Source of the DNA: Bacteroidota bacterium
GTDB lineage: Bacteria; Bacteroidota; Bacteroidia; B-17B0; Aurantibacillaceae
Length of the DNA stretch: 64,000 nucleotides
Reading direction: 5' to 3'
Assembly: GCA_021155905.1 (NCBI GenBank)
Contig: JAJNBG010000021.1
Location: 1-64,000, forward strand
Shown: positions 46,446-54,338 of the stretch, one piece after another
Position numbering within the stretch: the first letter of the stretch is position 1
Layout of the letters: every line of letters starts with the position of its first letter
Notes under the pieces: model-generated
What the model was told of the DNA's origin: nothing
What the model saw: only the letters and a program-made list of their open reading frames with translations
Database searches by the model: none
Position numbers and translations under genes: made by a program

Positions 46446-46510
46446 AGTAATAATTAAGTATTTGTAAAGTGAAATAACGTTCTTTCACATTTAGCAAAGT
46501 CGGTTTTGTT

Positions 46511-47068
46511 TTACATTACTCTTTTTTGTTGTCCGCTTACGGCGATGGTTTTTTCAAGCCGCGACTGCCTTGTTTTTTCTTGTTTGGCGCTCATGATCCA
46601 ATGAATCATTACTTTTTTATAGGAGGGAGCCTGTTCCATAAAATAGTTCCAGGCAGCTTTATTTTTCTTAAATTGTTTTTCCAGTTCGGGAATCAGAACT
46701 GCAGGTTCTTTCTCGTGCGAATAAATGCGGGATTTATGTTCTTTTCTTAAAGAAAATGCCTTTTGCCCTTCCATAGTCATTAAGCCAGCCTTTGTGAGTT
46801 CTTCCATTTTTTTGATGTTGATGGCACTCCAGATACTTGTAGGTCTTCTTGGTGTAAAACGAATACTGTAACTTTTATTATCGATGGATCTTCTCACTCC
46901 ATCAATCCAGCCAAAACAAAGAGCCTGATCAACGGATTGTGACCAGGTCATGGATGGTTTGCCGCTATCTACTTTATAAAAGCCAACCAATAGTTCGGTT
47001 TCTTTCTTATGGTGTTTGGCTAACCATTTTCTGAATTCTTCCTGCGTGGCAAAAAAGGTTGGTGTCAT
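46511..47068 (-). CDS. YdeI/OmpD-associated family protein
   Basis: A 185-residue cytoplasmic protein of the YdeI/OmpD-associated, bacteriocin-protection type. Seen are FFATQEEFRKWLAKHHKKETELLVGFYK, SMTWSQSVDQALCFGWIDGVRRSID, SYSIRFTPRRPTSIWSAINIKKMEEL and a Lys-rich C-terminal helical part (ELEKQFKKNKAAWNYFMEQAPSYKK). This order is typical of the family. A relative is described as protecting against bacteriocin or stress, but no biochemical role is settled. It is followed on the minus strand by the amidase promoter, and preceded 19 nt upstream by the DUF4256 gene. Confidence 0.85.
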   Translation of the reverse strand: MTPTFFATQEEFRKWLAKHHKKETELLVGFYKVDSGKPSMTWSQSVDQALCFGWIDGVRRSIDNKSYSIRFTPRRPTSIWSAINIKKMEELTKAGLMTMEGQKAFSLRKEHKSRIYSHEKEPAVLIPELEKQFKKNKAAWNYFMEQAPSYKKVMIHWIMSAKQEKTRQSRLEKTIAVSGQQKRVM

Positions 47069-47087
47069 ACGTAGTGCTTTATAAGAA

Positions 47088-47654
47088 TTACACCCTTAGT
47101 GAACCGCGGAATCCTCTTACCGCATAGTAAGACTCCGCACCGTTATGGTACACAAAAACCGTATTGTAACGGAAATCACAAAAGAGGGCTCCGCCCAGTT
47201 TTCGGATCTCAGAAGGAGTGATGATCCAGCTCGATGATTTAGCATCGAAACTCCCCAGTTTCTGAAGGTCGCGGTATTGCTCTTCAGTTAAGATCTCAAT
47301 GCCCATTGCAGCAGCCATATCCATGGCACTGTCTTTTGGTTTATGTTCTTTCCGGGAATCCAGCGCCTTACGGTCGTAGCACAAACTTCTGCGGCCTTTA
47401 GGAGTTTCCGCTGAACAATCAACAAAAATATATTCTCCTGTTTTTTTATCAAAGCCAACGACGTCTGGTTCACCGCCGGTTGTTTCCATGTCATCGAGTG
47501 ACCATAATTTACCCGGCTGTGCTTCCAGCTTTGATTGTACTTTGGCCCAATCAATACCTTTATGGCGTTCCTTATTCTTTTCGAAACGGGTTTTTAAGGT
47601 TTGGACCAGTTCTTCCTGTTGTTCTGCTGATAATTTTCTTTTATTATTTTTCAT
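47088..47654 (-). CDS. DUF4256 family protein
   Basis: A 188-residue cytoplasmic protein of the DUF4256 family. Matching segments are LSAEQQEELVQTLKTRFEKN, GGEPDVVGFDKKTGEYIFVDCSAETPKGRRSLCYDRKAL, GIEILTEEQYRDLQKLGSFDAKSSSWI, and the C-terminal FCDFRYNTVFVYHNGAESYYAVRGFRG. Function is not known. It is 19 nt upstream of the YdeI-like gene, in the same direction, so the two are likely one transcript. TAACTTTG on the minus strand at 47907-47900 could be a distant promoter (245 nt). Confidence 0.85.
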   Translation of the reverse strand: MKNNKRKLSAEQQEELVQTLKTRFEKNKERHKGIDWAKVQSKLEAQPGKLWSLDDMETTGGEPDVVGFDKKTGEYIFVDCSAETPKGRRSLCYDRKALDSRKEHKPKDSAMDMAAAMGIEILTEEQYRDLQKLGSFDAKSSSWIITPSEIRKLGGALFCDFRYNTVFVYHNGAESYYAVRGFRGSLRV

Positions 47655-47962
47655 ACGGTATAAAAATGTTCGTTATTATTTTTAATCATCTAATCCCTTT
47701 CCGTTGAGAATTTGCTTTAGACATTTTTCAACAGTTTAGGATTCGTGTTAATGTTTGCCATCATTTGTTTATTATTTGTTTACCGGTTACTCCGGAGTTT
47801 ATTTAAAGATACATTGTTGTAGGACATCTGCCAAAAAAAGGAATAATTTGTAAGCCCCTATTAAAAATCCGGGTATTTGTCAATTGGTAGTATCCAAAAC
47901 AAAGTTAGTAGCTTATCAGAGTTTGCGAAGGGAAATACACCGATTGGTATACAAAACAAAAA
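47655..47962. other. Gene-free stretch with a promoter-like site and a short direct repeat
   Basis: No supported coding region. On the minus strand TAACTTTG (47907-47900) fits the -7 consensus and could serve the DUF4256 gene. ATTGGTA followed by TA(T)CCAAAACAAA-like sequence occurs twice, at 47883 and 47943, exactly 60 nt apart. The remainder is AT-rich with nothing recognised. Confidence 0.5.
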
Positions 47963-48517
47963 TTACTTCTTCTCTTTTTTAAGGTATTCTTCGTAAGACT
48001 GGACGTACTTTTTATTACCCGGCACAACCAAATGTCGTTTGGCGTAGGACCTGCCGCCGGCATGTATAAACCCTGTGACCGTTTTCTCTCCATTGATATG
48101 AGAATTCGCTATTTTCTTTTGGCCTTTTTTTTCGATTCGTTCCGGTTGCGTCTTTGCTTTCTGGTAAGCAATCTCCAGTTCCGCCTTTACAGCATCATCA
48201 CCAAAGCGATAGAGATTAGAAATTGCCCATGAAGCATGCCAGATGTTGAACCCGTTTTTCATGCTGTCGATGTGACTAAGATATAGTTCTGAAATTGTTT
48301 TGGCCTGCGCGGGCGTTACTTCCTGATCGCGCAACACCCAAAGTCCCAGGGACTGACTGATGCTTTCCTTTTTTATTTCATCTTTTGTGATCTTCAGTGT
48401 CTCGTCGATGTTTGCATTTTTCACAAGAGCCTTGTCCTGTGTGTGGTGCATCGAGGTGAAACATGAGCTAAGGGAGAGACAACATACAGTCAATATGAAA
48501 AATAATTTCGATATCAT
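47963..48517 (-). CDS. Hypothetical lipoprotein
   Basis: A 184-residue exported protein with a lipoprotein signal peptide (FFILTVCCLSLSSC, Cys19 lipobox LSSC). The remaining part is mostly helical and polar (KITKDEIKKESISQSLGLWVLRD, AQAKTISELYLSHIDSM, WHASWAISNLYRFGDDAVKAELEIAYQKA), then a basic C-terminus (KKGQKKIANSHINGEKTVTGFIHAGGRSYAKRH). I recognise no family. It is probably monocistronic, divergent from the gene at 48878 across a 360-nt gap. Confidence 0.65.
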   Translation of the reverse strand: MISKLFFILTVCCLSLSSCFTSMHHTQDKALVKNANIDETLKITKDEIKKESISQSLGLWVLRDQEVTPAQAKTISELYLSHIDSMKNGFNIWHASWAISNLYRFGDDAVKAELEIAYQKAKTQPERIEKKGQKKIANSHINGEKTVTGFIHAGGRSYAKRHLVVPGNKKYVQSYEEYLKKEKK

Positions 48518-48877
48518 TTTTTTATTTTTTCAATATAAATTTACAGAGAATTGATCTGAAAAGGTTACAGTCTTCGAAGCAGGCGCTATGCAGATATTGT
48601 AAATTTTAAACTGCTATAAAATTTTCTTCCTTGCATCTCATGTTAATTGATGATACTTTTTCGATCATGCCCCGGCGTGACCAAAGGCGTTTTTTAATGT
48701 TCTTTTTTCTCGGTTGCGCCTTTTACAGAACGACCCTGATAATTACCCGGGCTATTAAAACAAGAACCTTACCGAAAACTATGGCGGTAAGGAAAATAGC
48801 TGGTATACCTTTGAGGAAACGCATGTCTGATTGACACAGCTTTTGAGTTTTATTGTTATATTTTATATACTGAACCT
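48518..48877. other. Intergenic region between divergent genes
   Basis: It contains CCTTACCG (48767-48774) and CGGTAAGG (48785-48792), an 8-bp stem with a 10-nt loop, and TATATTTT (48857-48864), a -7 box with one mismatch that could serve the gene at 48878. A 67-codon TTG-started frame (48631-48834) is basic and unlike its neighbours; it is not supported as a gene. Nothing else is recognised. Confidence 0.45.
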
Positions 48878-49510
48878 ATGAGATCTAAATTTTTTATTAT
48901 CCCGGCAGCTTTGATATTTCAGGTTGCGGGCGCACAGAACGGTCCTGTACCCTTAACAGCTTCACAGGGAACTTTTGCAGCAGTTTCACCGGCTCCTTCA
49001 ACCAATGTTAAACTGGTTGATCCGGCATCCTCACTATCTTCATCTAACGCAGGCGAGAGCATCATGGATTATAAAAGTGTGTACGAGGCCGCCACTGTAG
49101 AGGAAGAAGTACAAATGGCTGCTGATAGATTCCGCCTTACAAAGTCGCAACAGGAGATTTGGTTGACGGCAGCTATTGATCGGCGCCAAGGTGAAAAGCA
49201 GGCCTATGAGAAGCTCAAACAAGTCATGGAGTATGATAAGAATGCGGTGTACATGGGATTAAGAATGTCTCAAAACACCTTTTATGAAACAGTTACCGGC
49301 TATCTTACCCCCGCTCAAAAGCAATCTCTCGAGTTAGATCGTACCATTCGAAATGAAAAACAAAGAAGACTGGCCAAACTACCGCCACCTCCGCCACCTG
49401 CTCCTACAGTTACTGTAGCACCTGTAGATTCGGCTGCAATAAAAGAGGCGGAGAAAGTAAAAGCACCGGCCAAAAAATCCAAGAAGAAAAAGAAACCTGC
49501 AGGGGCTTAG
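48878..49510 (+). CDS. Exported protein with LTxxQ-like motifs and Pro/Lys-rich tail
   Basis: A 210-residue exported protein: signal peptide (FFIIPAALIFQVAGAQ), a low-complexity Ala/Ser/Pro linker, a helical region of about 100 residues, and a C-terminal tail that is Pro-rich (PPPPPPAP) then Lys-rich. The helical part contains FRLTKSQQEIWLTAAIDRRQGEKQAYEKLKQ and TGYLTPAQKQSLELDR, two LTxxQ motifs of the kind found in Spy/CpxP-type periplasmic chaperones. The spacing of the two motifs fits, but the match is short and I rate it as a suggestion only. It may sense or buffer envelope stress. Confidence 0.6.
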   Translation: MRSKFFIIPAALIFQVAGAQNGPVPLTASQGTFAAVSPAPSTNVKLVDPASSLSSSNAGESIMDYKSVYEAATVEEEVQMAADRFRLTKSQQEIWLTAAIDRRQGEKQAYEKLKQVMEYDKNAVYMGLRMSQNTFYETVTGYLTPAQKQSLELDRTIRNEKQRRLAKLPPPPPPAPTVTVAPVDSAAIKEAEKVKAPAKKSKKKKKPAGA

Positions 49511-49615
49511 AACGGTTTCGCTGATCGATATTTTGTGTTGTTATTTCTAACGGTTGCCGGAAGGCGACCGTTTTTTGCAAATGCAGTTATTTATTTTATC
49601 CTAAGTATTGCCGGC

Positions 49616-50395
49616 TCATTTAACTATATTAAATGCCAGGTTATGTTTATTCAATTCATAATACTTTAAAAGCTCTTCCTTCAATATTGCATTATTCTTC
49701 ATTCTATCGAATAAGTCCCATTTTACATCTTCGAGATATTTATCCAGTGTTGTTATATTTTTTCTGTACTGCTCACAAGACAACCTCTTTTCTGAACGAT
49801 AGGATTCTGAAATATGTGAGGAATCCTCATCCAGATTATTAAATATGGCCTCATAACAAAAAGCTGCAAGCAAAGTATAATCTTTTTCCCACCTGGTTTC
49901 TTTCATGCCATTGATGCCAATACAGACATGGGATTGAACAGTCGTGTCCGGTTTTACTTTATCGGCATAGAAAAATTTGGATGCGACCTCCATCAATTCA
50001 TCTACGGCGTAGGACTTATTTATTTGTAAATGCGGATCGTTTATGGGCGCCATTGTTTCTTCAAAATAGGCAACCAGTTTTTTATCCTGGATGTACTTTT
50101 CGAGGTAACGTTTTTTGATTTCTTGTCTATCAGGATATAAATTAAAGATTGCGTTCCTTTCTTCAGATTTTTCAGGATGGTGAATTTCAGAAATGTTAAC
50201 CAACAGATAATCGAACCTTCTTTTATACTTCTTTAATTTACTGGTTGCTTTAATTTCAGGCATTGCAGAAGCTTTCGTTTTATTTTCGGACTCAAAGGTA
50301 CTCACATCAATATTAACGTGTTTTTGAATGACCGATTTTTGAGCCCGGCATGAAATGCCGGCAATCAGGAATACGATGGTGAGGTATTTTATCAT
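49616..50395 (-). CDS. Hypothetical lipoprotein
   Basis: A 259-residue exported protein. The signal peptide ends at IAGISC (Cys16 lipobox). The rest is hydrophilic and largely helical (ATSKLKKYKRRFDYLLVNIS, DLFDRMKNNAILKEELLKYYELN) with HIHHPEK-like and CIGINGMKETRWEKDYTLLAAFCYEAIFNNL segments. I recognise no family. It is flanked by the Pro/Lys-rich gene (convergent, 105-nt gap) and by the decayed DUF1801 gene upstream, in the same direction. Confidence 0.6.
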   Translation of the reverse strand: MIKYLTIVFLIAGISCRAQKSVIQKHVNIDVSTFESENKTKASAMPEIKATSKLKKYKRRFDYLLVNISEIHHPEKSEERNAIFNLYPDRQEIKKRYLEKYIQDKKLVAYFEETMAPINDPHLQINKSYAVDELMEVASKFFYADKVKPDTTVQSHVCIGINGMKETRWEKDYTLLAAFCYEAIFNNLDEDSSHISESYRSEKRLSCEQYRKNITTLDKYLEDVKWDLFDRMKNNAILKEELLKYYELNKHNLAFNIVK

Positions 50396-50491
50396 GTTCT
50401 TTTTATATCCTAAAGTAATGATGTTACATTAATATGTCATTACATTTAAAAGTCTAATTAATCTTTTGCTTCATTTTTTTCTTTTGATAGG

Positions 50492-50880
50492 CTATTGGGA
50501 CCGGGTCTCAAATCCATCCTGTATTGCCGCCTTCAGTATTTCCATGTTTATGTCTTTCAGCCTATTTTCTTTCCATAGGTGTTGGCTAAGTATTTTTTAT
50601 CATCGATGCCGAGGATATAGACAGAGATCCCGGTTGTGTTTGCACTGAGTCCAATCTGATAAAACTCCCTGGTTTTTCCGTCCGCATATTTTATGGTGTG
50701 AAGTCCATATCCTATGTTCGGATTAGAAACAGTTTTACCATTACTGTCTTCACCATCGAGGAACCATAATTTACAGGCAGGCTTTATTTCCAGGATGGTG
50801 CAGTGCAATTCCTGCATGTCGCTGCCTTTTGGTTCAGGCTGGCCGGCAATATACTCTTTGATTTGTCCCTGTACGTTCAT
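50492..50880 (-). pseudogene. DUF1801 family gene disrupted by deletion and frameshift
   Basis: The first 107 codons (MNVQGQIKEYIAGQPEPKGSDM to LANTYGKKIG, ending 50557) match the N-terminal part of small DUF1801-type proteins. The frame stops at TGA, but the next frame at once reads LKDINMEILKAAIQDGFETR (about 50563-50495), which is the expected C-terminal segment of the same family, to a TAG at 50494-50492. About a dozen codons between GKKIG and LKDIN, which in relatives contain a TGYCIKF-like stretch, are missing along with a one-base frame change. This reads as one deletion of roughly 40 nt. An assembly error is the alternative. Confidence 0.75.
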
Positions 50881-50944
50881 ATAACATTATAGGTTGAGCA
50901 CTAACAAAGATAAAATGTTTAGCCACATTTGCAAATTGCAAAAA

Positions 50945-51877
50945 TTAATCTGCCAGCCGGTGGACAAGGGTATTTGAGTTCGCTGTACTTTCATTATTTT
51001 TGGATTTATGCCGGTATACAATTAATGCTACAGCAATTACATCTAATAGAACTAATAACACACTTCCTTCGGGGCCAAAAATTCCGCCAGTCAACAGGTT
51101 GTTGGGCATGGTAACGCTTATCATTGTTACTTTAGCAATGTTGCCACTCATCGCAAAGCCAAAAACGGAACCCTGAATTAAGTTCCAGGCAAAATGAATC
51201 CCAATGGACATCCCTAATCTGCCGGTGATTATAAATGGTAAAGCCATCATTAAGGCGTCACATACCAAATTTATATTTGAAATGAATGTTGCCCCGTTAT
51301 TTCCCATATGAGCCAGGCCAAATAAAACAGAAGTAGTGGCCACTACGACAACGACTCTCTTTTTTTTATCTTTTATAATGGTTTGTAATGCCTCATATAA
51401 TATATAGAACAAAAAGGAACGGAAGAATATTTCTTCCATTGAACCTCCTACGATCAAGGCAAACATCTCGGAGAAAAAACCTTCTAAGAATGAATAATTT
51501 GGGGAGGCTTTTACGAAGTAACCGACGATTTCCAAATTTCCTGTTGCATACAAGATGATAAAGAAGAGAGAAAGTTGAACCAATGATATAAATGATCCGA
51601 AGAAGAATTCTTTTATCCAGGTTTTATTAATGTTCAGACCATATTTTTTAAATGAGGATTTGTCGAGAAATTTTATTTGTATGAGAAGACTAAGGACAAC
51701 CGAGATGAAATATATTGTGCCGGATAAAAGCCCTCTTAAAATACCCTGATTTAAAATTTGTTGCAGCCCCATCTGCAGGGGAATATTTATTGCAAAAGCA
51801 ATTAGTAAGAAAAGGATTAAACGCCAGATCGGCCTGATTTTGTTAGCTGAATTGAAAATAATTTTAGTAAACGTCAT
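50945..51877 (-). CDS. CPBP family intramembrane metalloprotease
   Basis: A 310-residue inner-membrane protein with about eight hydrophobic segments of the CPBP/Abi (CAAX-protease and bacteriocin-processing) family. The glutamate motif is GGSMEEIFFRSFLFY with the EExxxR core; the histidine motifs are LFGLAHMGNNG and MSIGIHFAWNLIQGSVFG. All expected metal-ligand positions are present. Relatives process membrane proteins or confer immunity against bacteriocins. It is 64 nt upstream of the decayed DUF1801 gene, and its other flank is a 390-nt non-coding stretch with repeats. Confidence 0.88.
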   Translation of the reverse strand: MTFTKIIFNSANKIRPIWRLILFLLIAFAINIPLQMGLQQILNQGILRGLLSGTIYFISVVLSLLIQIKFLDKSSFKKYGLNINKTWIKEFFFGSFISLVQLSLFFIILYATGNLEIVGYFVKASPNYSFLEGFFSEMFALIVGGSMEEIFFRSFLFYILYEALQTIIKDKKKRVVVVVATTSVLFGLAHMGNNGATFISNINLVCDALMMALPFIITGRLGMSIGIHFAWNLIQGSVFGFAMSGNIAKVTMISVTMPNNLLTGGIFGPEGSVLLVLLDVIAVALIVYRHKSKNNESTANSNTLVHRLAD

Positions 51878-51989
51878 ATATAAAAGTTTAGTTTGAGGTT
51901 AAGACGATTAAGCACTTATTTTAGTTACAGTTGATTTAAAAATTATTTTTTGAGAGGTGAGTTCTGAAATGTAAGCGGCTGGTTCTGCT

Positions 51990-52022
51990 GGTCACGGACA
52001 ACATGTGCGCGACAACGGGCGT
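51990..52022. repeat. REP-like repeat, degenerate copy
   Basis: GGTCACGGACAACATGTGCG then CGACAACGGGCGTT is a diverged copy of the repeat at 52162. The GTCACGG/CGCGAC arms no longer pair fully. Confidence 0.65.
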
Positions 52023-52161
52023 TTTACTTTGTAAGCAGTGAGTTCTATTAAATGAGCGGTTTATTTTGGAGCACATAAAAAGGGAACCAAATTTTGATTT
52101 CTTTTCTGATTAAATCCTCCGAATTATTTACCGAGAATAAATTGTAAGTATTTAATTAGAT

Positions 52162-52195
52162 GGTCGCGGGCAACACGTCCGCGACAACGGGAGTT
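52162..52195. repeat. REP-like palindromic repeat
   Basis: GTCGCGG (52163-52169) and CCGCGAC (52179-52185) form a 7-bp GC stem inside GGTCGCGGGCAACACGTCCG, followed by CGACAACGGGAGTT. It is GC-rich in AT-rich surroundings, as intergenic REP-type repeats are. Confidence 0.7.
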
Positions 52196-52267
52196 CAGAT
52201 TTTGTCAGCACTCGTTTTTTTATGAGACATTAAAATTGAAAATCTGCCAAGAAAATTCTCTCATTTT

Positions 52268-52684
52268 CTAGTTCAATAGTTGAATTGTTCGATCGTCTTT
52301 TTTGCCATCAAAAAATTTGTCTAATACATGCTGGAAAATTGGATTTTCTGGAGTAACTAATGAAAATAATGTCATGGAAGATAATAGTTTCCTGTCATCA
52401 GGAGTTCCAAATATTTCAGTTGCATTTGTCTTGTCAAGTTTCAATAGCTCTGAAGTTATGGTCACTAAATTCTGCCCTAGTTCCGAATGATTTAGAAATT
52501 CTTTTGCTTCTTCTAAGCTTTCTATTCCATAATATTTAGAAGTCTCACTAAAACCTAATCCTTTTAATTGGGGAAAGATGTACCACATCCAATGTGATCT
52601 TTTCTTTCCTTTTTTAATTTCTGCCAAAGCGATTTTAAAATCCTGCGCCTGCGCCTTTATAAATCTTTTTAAATCTCGATTCAT
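52268..52684 (-). CDS. DUF1810 family protein, possible cassette gene
   Basis: A 138-residue protein of the DUF1810 family: MNRDLKRFIKAQAQDFKIALAEIKKGKKRSHWMWYIFPQ is the usual start in two parts, with the WMWYIFPQLKGLG segment, YYGIESLEEAKEFL, and LKLDKTNATEIFGTPDDRKLLSSMTLF. Function is not settled; some relatives are linked to nucleic-acid or ADP-ribose chemistry. The ATG at 52684 is chosen because the longer frame would enter the repeat element at 52727. It lies last (minus strand) in the cassette-like array. The expected matched core before it is degenerate (CGTAAGCACGC near 52711). Confidence 0.85.
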   Translation of the reverse strand: MNRDLKRFIKAQAQDFKIALAEIKKGKKRSHWMWYIFPQLKGLGFSETSKYYGIESLEEAKEFLNHSELGQNLVTITSELLKLDKTNATEIFGTPDDRKLLSSMTLFSLVTPENPIFQHVLDKFFDGKKDDRTIQLLN

Positions 52685-52726
52685 ACCAAGTTTTTTAAAA
52701 TGCGTGCTTACGTTTTGCAACCACCC

Positions 52727-52872
52727 GTTTGCGGCTCAAGCCCGTTTTCTGCCGAATACCCCTAACAAAGATAACTGTTCCAGGCATTGCAAAGCAAAAA
52801 TGATTAATTGTCTACCGCTTTTGCAAATGCGTTGCTGTGTGCCCGTATTACTGGCAGGTGCTGTTAGGCGGC
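52727..52872 (-). repeat. attC-like imperfect palindrome, copy B
   Basis: About 146 bp, roughly 80% like copy A at 53527 by eye. On the minus strand it opens GCCGCCTAAC and continues AGCACCTGCC. A hairpin pairs GCATTGCAAAGC (52784-52795) with GCTTTTGCAAATGC (52817-52830), and an outer stem pairs AATAC (52755-52759) with GTATT (52845-52849). It sits directly after the stop codon of the HExxH lipoprotein gene, as an attC site follows its cassette gene. The consensus ends RYYYAAC is matched at one end only (GCCTAAC). Confidence 0.65.
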
Positions 52873-52879
52873 GTAATTT

Positions 52880-53485
52880 TTATTTTAGCTTGTTGATTAA
52901 CTCAGCAATTTTTTTATCCCACAACTGCTGTTTTTCATTATTAAGACCATGATTTGTTTCAACGTCATACATATCTTGTATCTGTCTTGATTTACCGTTA
53001 ATCATGGATTGTATGGAATCAAGTCTTCCTTTACAATTAAATCTCTTAATTGGTTTCATTAGCTGTACAGTCTTCTGAAAATCAAGAGCACACATTTTTG
53101 CAATATTTAGGTGCCCTTCTTCATGATTAAGAACTTCATCGTTTTTATATCTATTTTTGACCCATGATCTCTCATCCATAGCATAATAAACTTTTAAATT
53201 TGGTTCCGTATATCCTTCTCCATCTTCGCCTGGTAAAGCATAGTTATAACTTGAATCTGTCGTGTAAAAAATTTTCAAATATATTGATGCTGCAGTCCAC
53301 GGTTTTGTATGGTCAGGCTTGCCAGTAAAATCCGCCCATTCCAATTTTTTGTTATTCATGATTTTATAAGAATAAGCTTTATTCTCCGCACGAGTTAATG
53401 TATAACCATTTGTCCATGTAATAGAACCGCAACCAAATAAAAATAAAACAAAAATAATTGGGATTAATATTTTATTATTAAACAT
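52880..53485 (-). CDS. HExxH-bearing lipoprotein (DUF922-like), probable cassette gene
   Basis: A 201-residue exported protein: lipobox LFGC (Cys19), then a beta-rich domain and the zinc-peptidase-like motif LNHEEGHLNIAKMCA (HEEGH, residues 121-125). The pattern resembles DUF922 proteins, which carry HExGH-type metal sites. The downstream helices (KRFNCKGRLDSIQSMINGKSRQIQDMYD) match the family layout. The unit is compact: the stop codon is 7 nt from one core (GCCGCCTAAC, minus strand) and the start is 19 nt from the matching core at 53505-53514. Confidence 0.7.
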   Translation of the reverse strand: MFNNKILIPIIFVLFLFGCGSITWTNGYTLTRAENKAYSYKIMNNKKLEWADFTGKPDHTKPWTAASIYLKIFYTTDSSYNYALPGEDGEGYTEPNLKVYYAMDERSWVKNRYKNDEVLNHEEGHLNIAKMCALDFQKTVQLMKPIKRFNCKGRLDSIQSMINGKSRQIQDMYDVETNHGLNNEKQQLWDKKIAELINKLK

Positions 53486-53504
53486 TGTTTAGTTTCTTAA
53501 TTAT

Positions 53505-53673
53505 GCCGCCTAACGGTTTGCCTTTAGTTTGCGGCTCAAGGCTGTTTCTACCGAATGCTTCCTGACAAAGATAACTGTTAGTAGTCATTTGCAAAGCAAA
53601 AACGATTAATTGTCCACCGCTTTTTCAAATGCTTTGATGTCTGCCCGCATTCTTGTAGGTGCTGTTAGCGGTT
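53505..53673 (-). repeat. attC-like imperfect palindrome, copy A
   Basis: About 169 bp between the methyltransferase stop and the next gene. Minus strand: ACCGCTAAC (53672-53664) opens it, and GTTAGGCGGC (53514-53505) closes it. Inside, CATTTGCAAAGC (53586-53597) pairs with GCTTTTTCAAATG (53619-53631), and GAATGC (53553-53558) pairs with GCATTC (53647-53652). The 137-138 nt core from GTTTGCGGCTCAAG (53527) is shared with copy B exactly 800 nt away. Confidence 0.65.
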
Positions 53674-53677
53674 CGGC

Positions 53678-54307
53678 TTATTTTCGGCGTTTAGTTCCTA
53701 CAGCAACAAATAATTTTCCGCCAACTTTACTTTCTTTTACGGGTAGATATTCTTGATGAAAATTATCTGTTTTTATTTTTAGTGTCTGCCATATTCTACG
53801 GTTAAGGTCGGCTTTAGCAACTTTTTCAACTAACCAAGTATTTAAATTTCTTTTTTCAGCAAACACGTCAACGATTACTATTTTGCCGTTTTCATTGAGT
53901 AGTCCTATTAAATTGTCTAAAACCATTTCCCATTCAGGAATTACTGATAAACCAAGAACGCAAATTACTCTGTCAAAACTTATTTTTTTGCCTGTGAAAT
54001 TTTCAATAGAAGATAATGTCAATTCTCGGGCGTCCGCTTGAAATAAGAACGTATTTGTCCAAGAATTTTTTTCAATTGAGTCCTGGCCTTTTTTAAGCAT
54101 ACCACTTGAATAGTCCGTTCCGTATAAAGTAAAGTTGTGGTTACTTGTTTTTATATGTTTGAAGTTGGCCCCTGTCCCACACGCAATGTCAATAATCGTC
54201 TGATTGTCTTTGAGGTCTAATAATTCAATTGCTCTTTTTCGACTACTGAAATATAATTTCTCTAAAGAGCTATCGTAAAAATTTGAAAAAATGTCGTACC
54301 ATTTCAT
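53678..54307 (-). CDS. Class I SAM-dependent methyltransferase, probable cassette gene
   Basis: A 209-residue methyltransferase. Motif I is IIDIACGTGANFKHI (residues 38-52), followed by YGTDYSSGMLKKGQ (motif II), the FDRVICVLGLSVIPEW region (motif IV-like) and LLNENGKIVIVDVF. No membrane segment or export signal is seen; the substrate is unknown, with phospholipid or small-molecule acceptors possible. The gene is enclosed by matched cores ACCGCTAAC at 54339-54347 (40 nt upstream of the start) and its complement at 53664-53672 (5 nt after the stop). Its leftmost repeat is copy A. Confidence 0.82.
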   Translation of the reverse strand: MKWYDIFSNFYDSSLEKLYFSSRKRAIELLDLKDNQTIIDIACGTGANFKHIKTSNHNFTLYGTDYSSGMLKKGQDSIEKNSWTNTFLFQADARELTLSSIENFTGKKISFDRVICVLGLSVIPEWEMVLDNLIGLLNENGKIVIVDVFAEKRNLNTWLVEKVAKADLNRRIWQTLKIKTDNFHQEYLPVKESKVGGKLFVAVGTKRRK

Positions 54308-54338
54308 TTTGTCTATTATTTTAGTTGTCTTTAAGCTG

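Larger units (their letters stand above)
51878..52267. other. Gene-free stretch with two REP-like repeats
   Basis: The stretch between the CPBP protease and the DUF1810 gene has no supported coding frame. It carries two copies of a hairpin repeat at 51990 and 52162, and the short direct repeats TGTAAGCGGCTGGTTC (51970) and TGTAAGCAGTGAGTTC (52029). Confidence 0.6.

Noticed and set aside
48631..48834. 67-codon frame in the gap before 48878
   Set aside because: TTG start, basic unrecognised composition, no ribosome site and no relation to neighbours; probably chance.
52727..53673. CRISPR array reading of the two repeats
   Set aside because: Copies are 800 nt apart with genes between, are not short regularly spaced units, and no cas gene is near.
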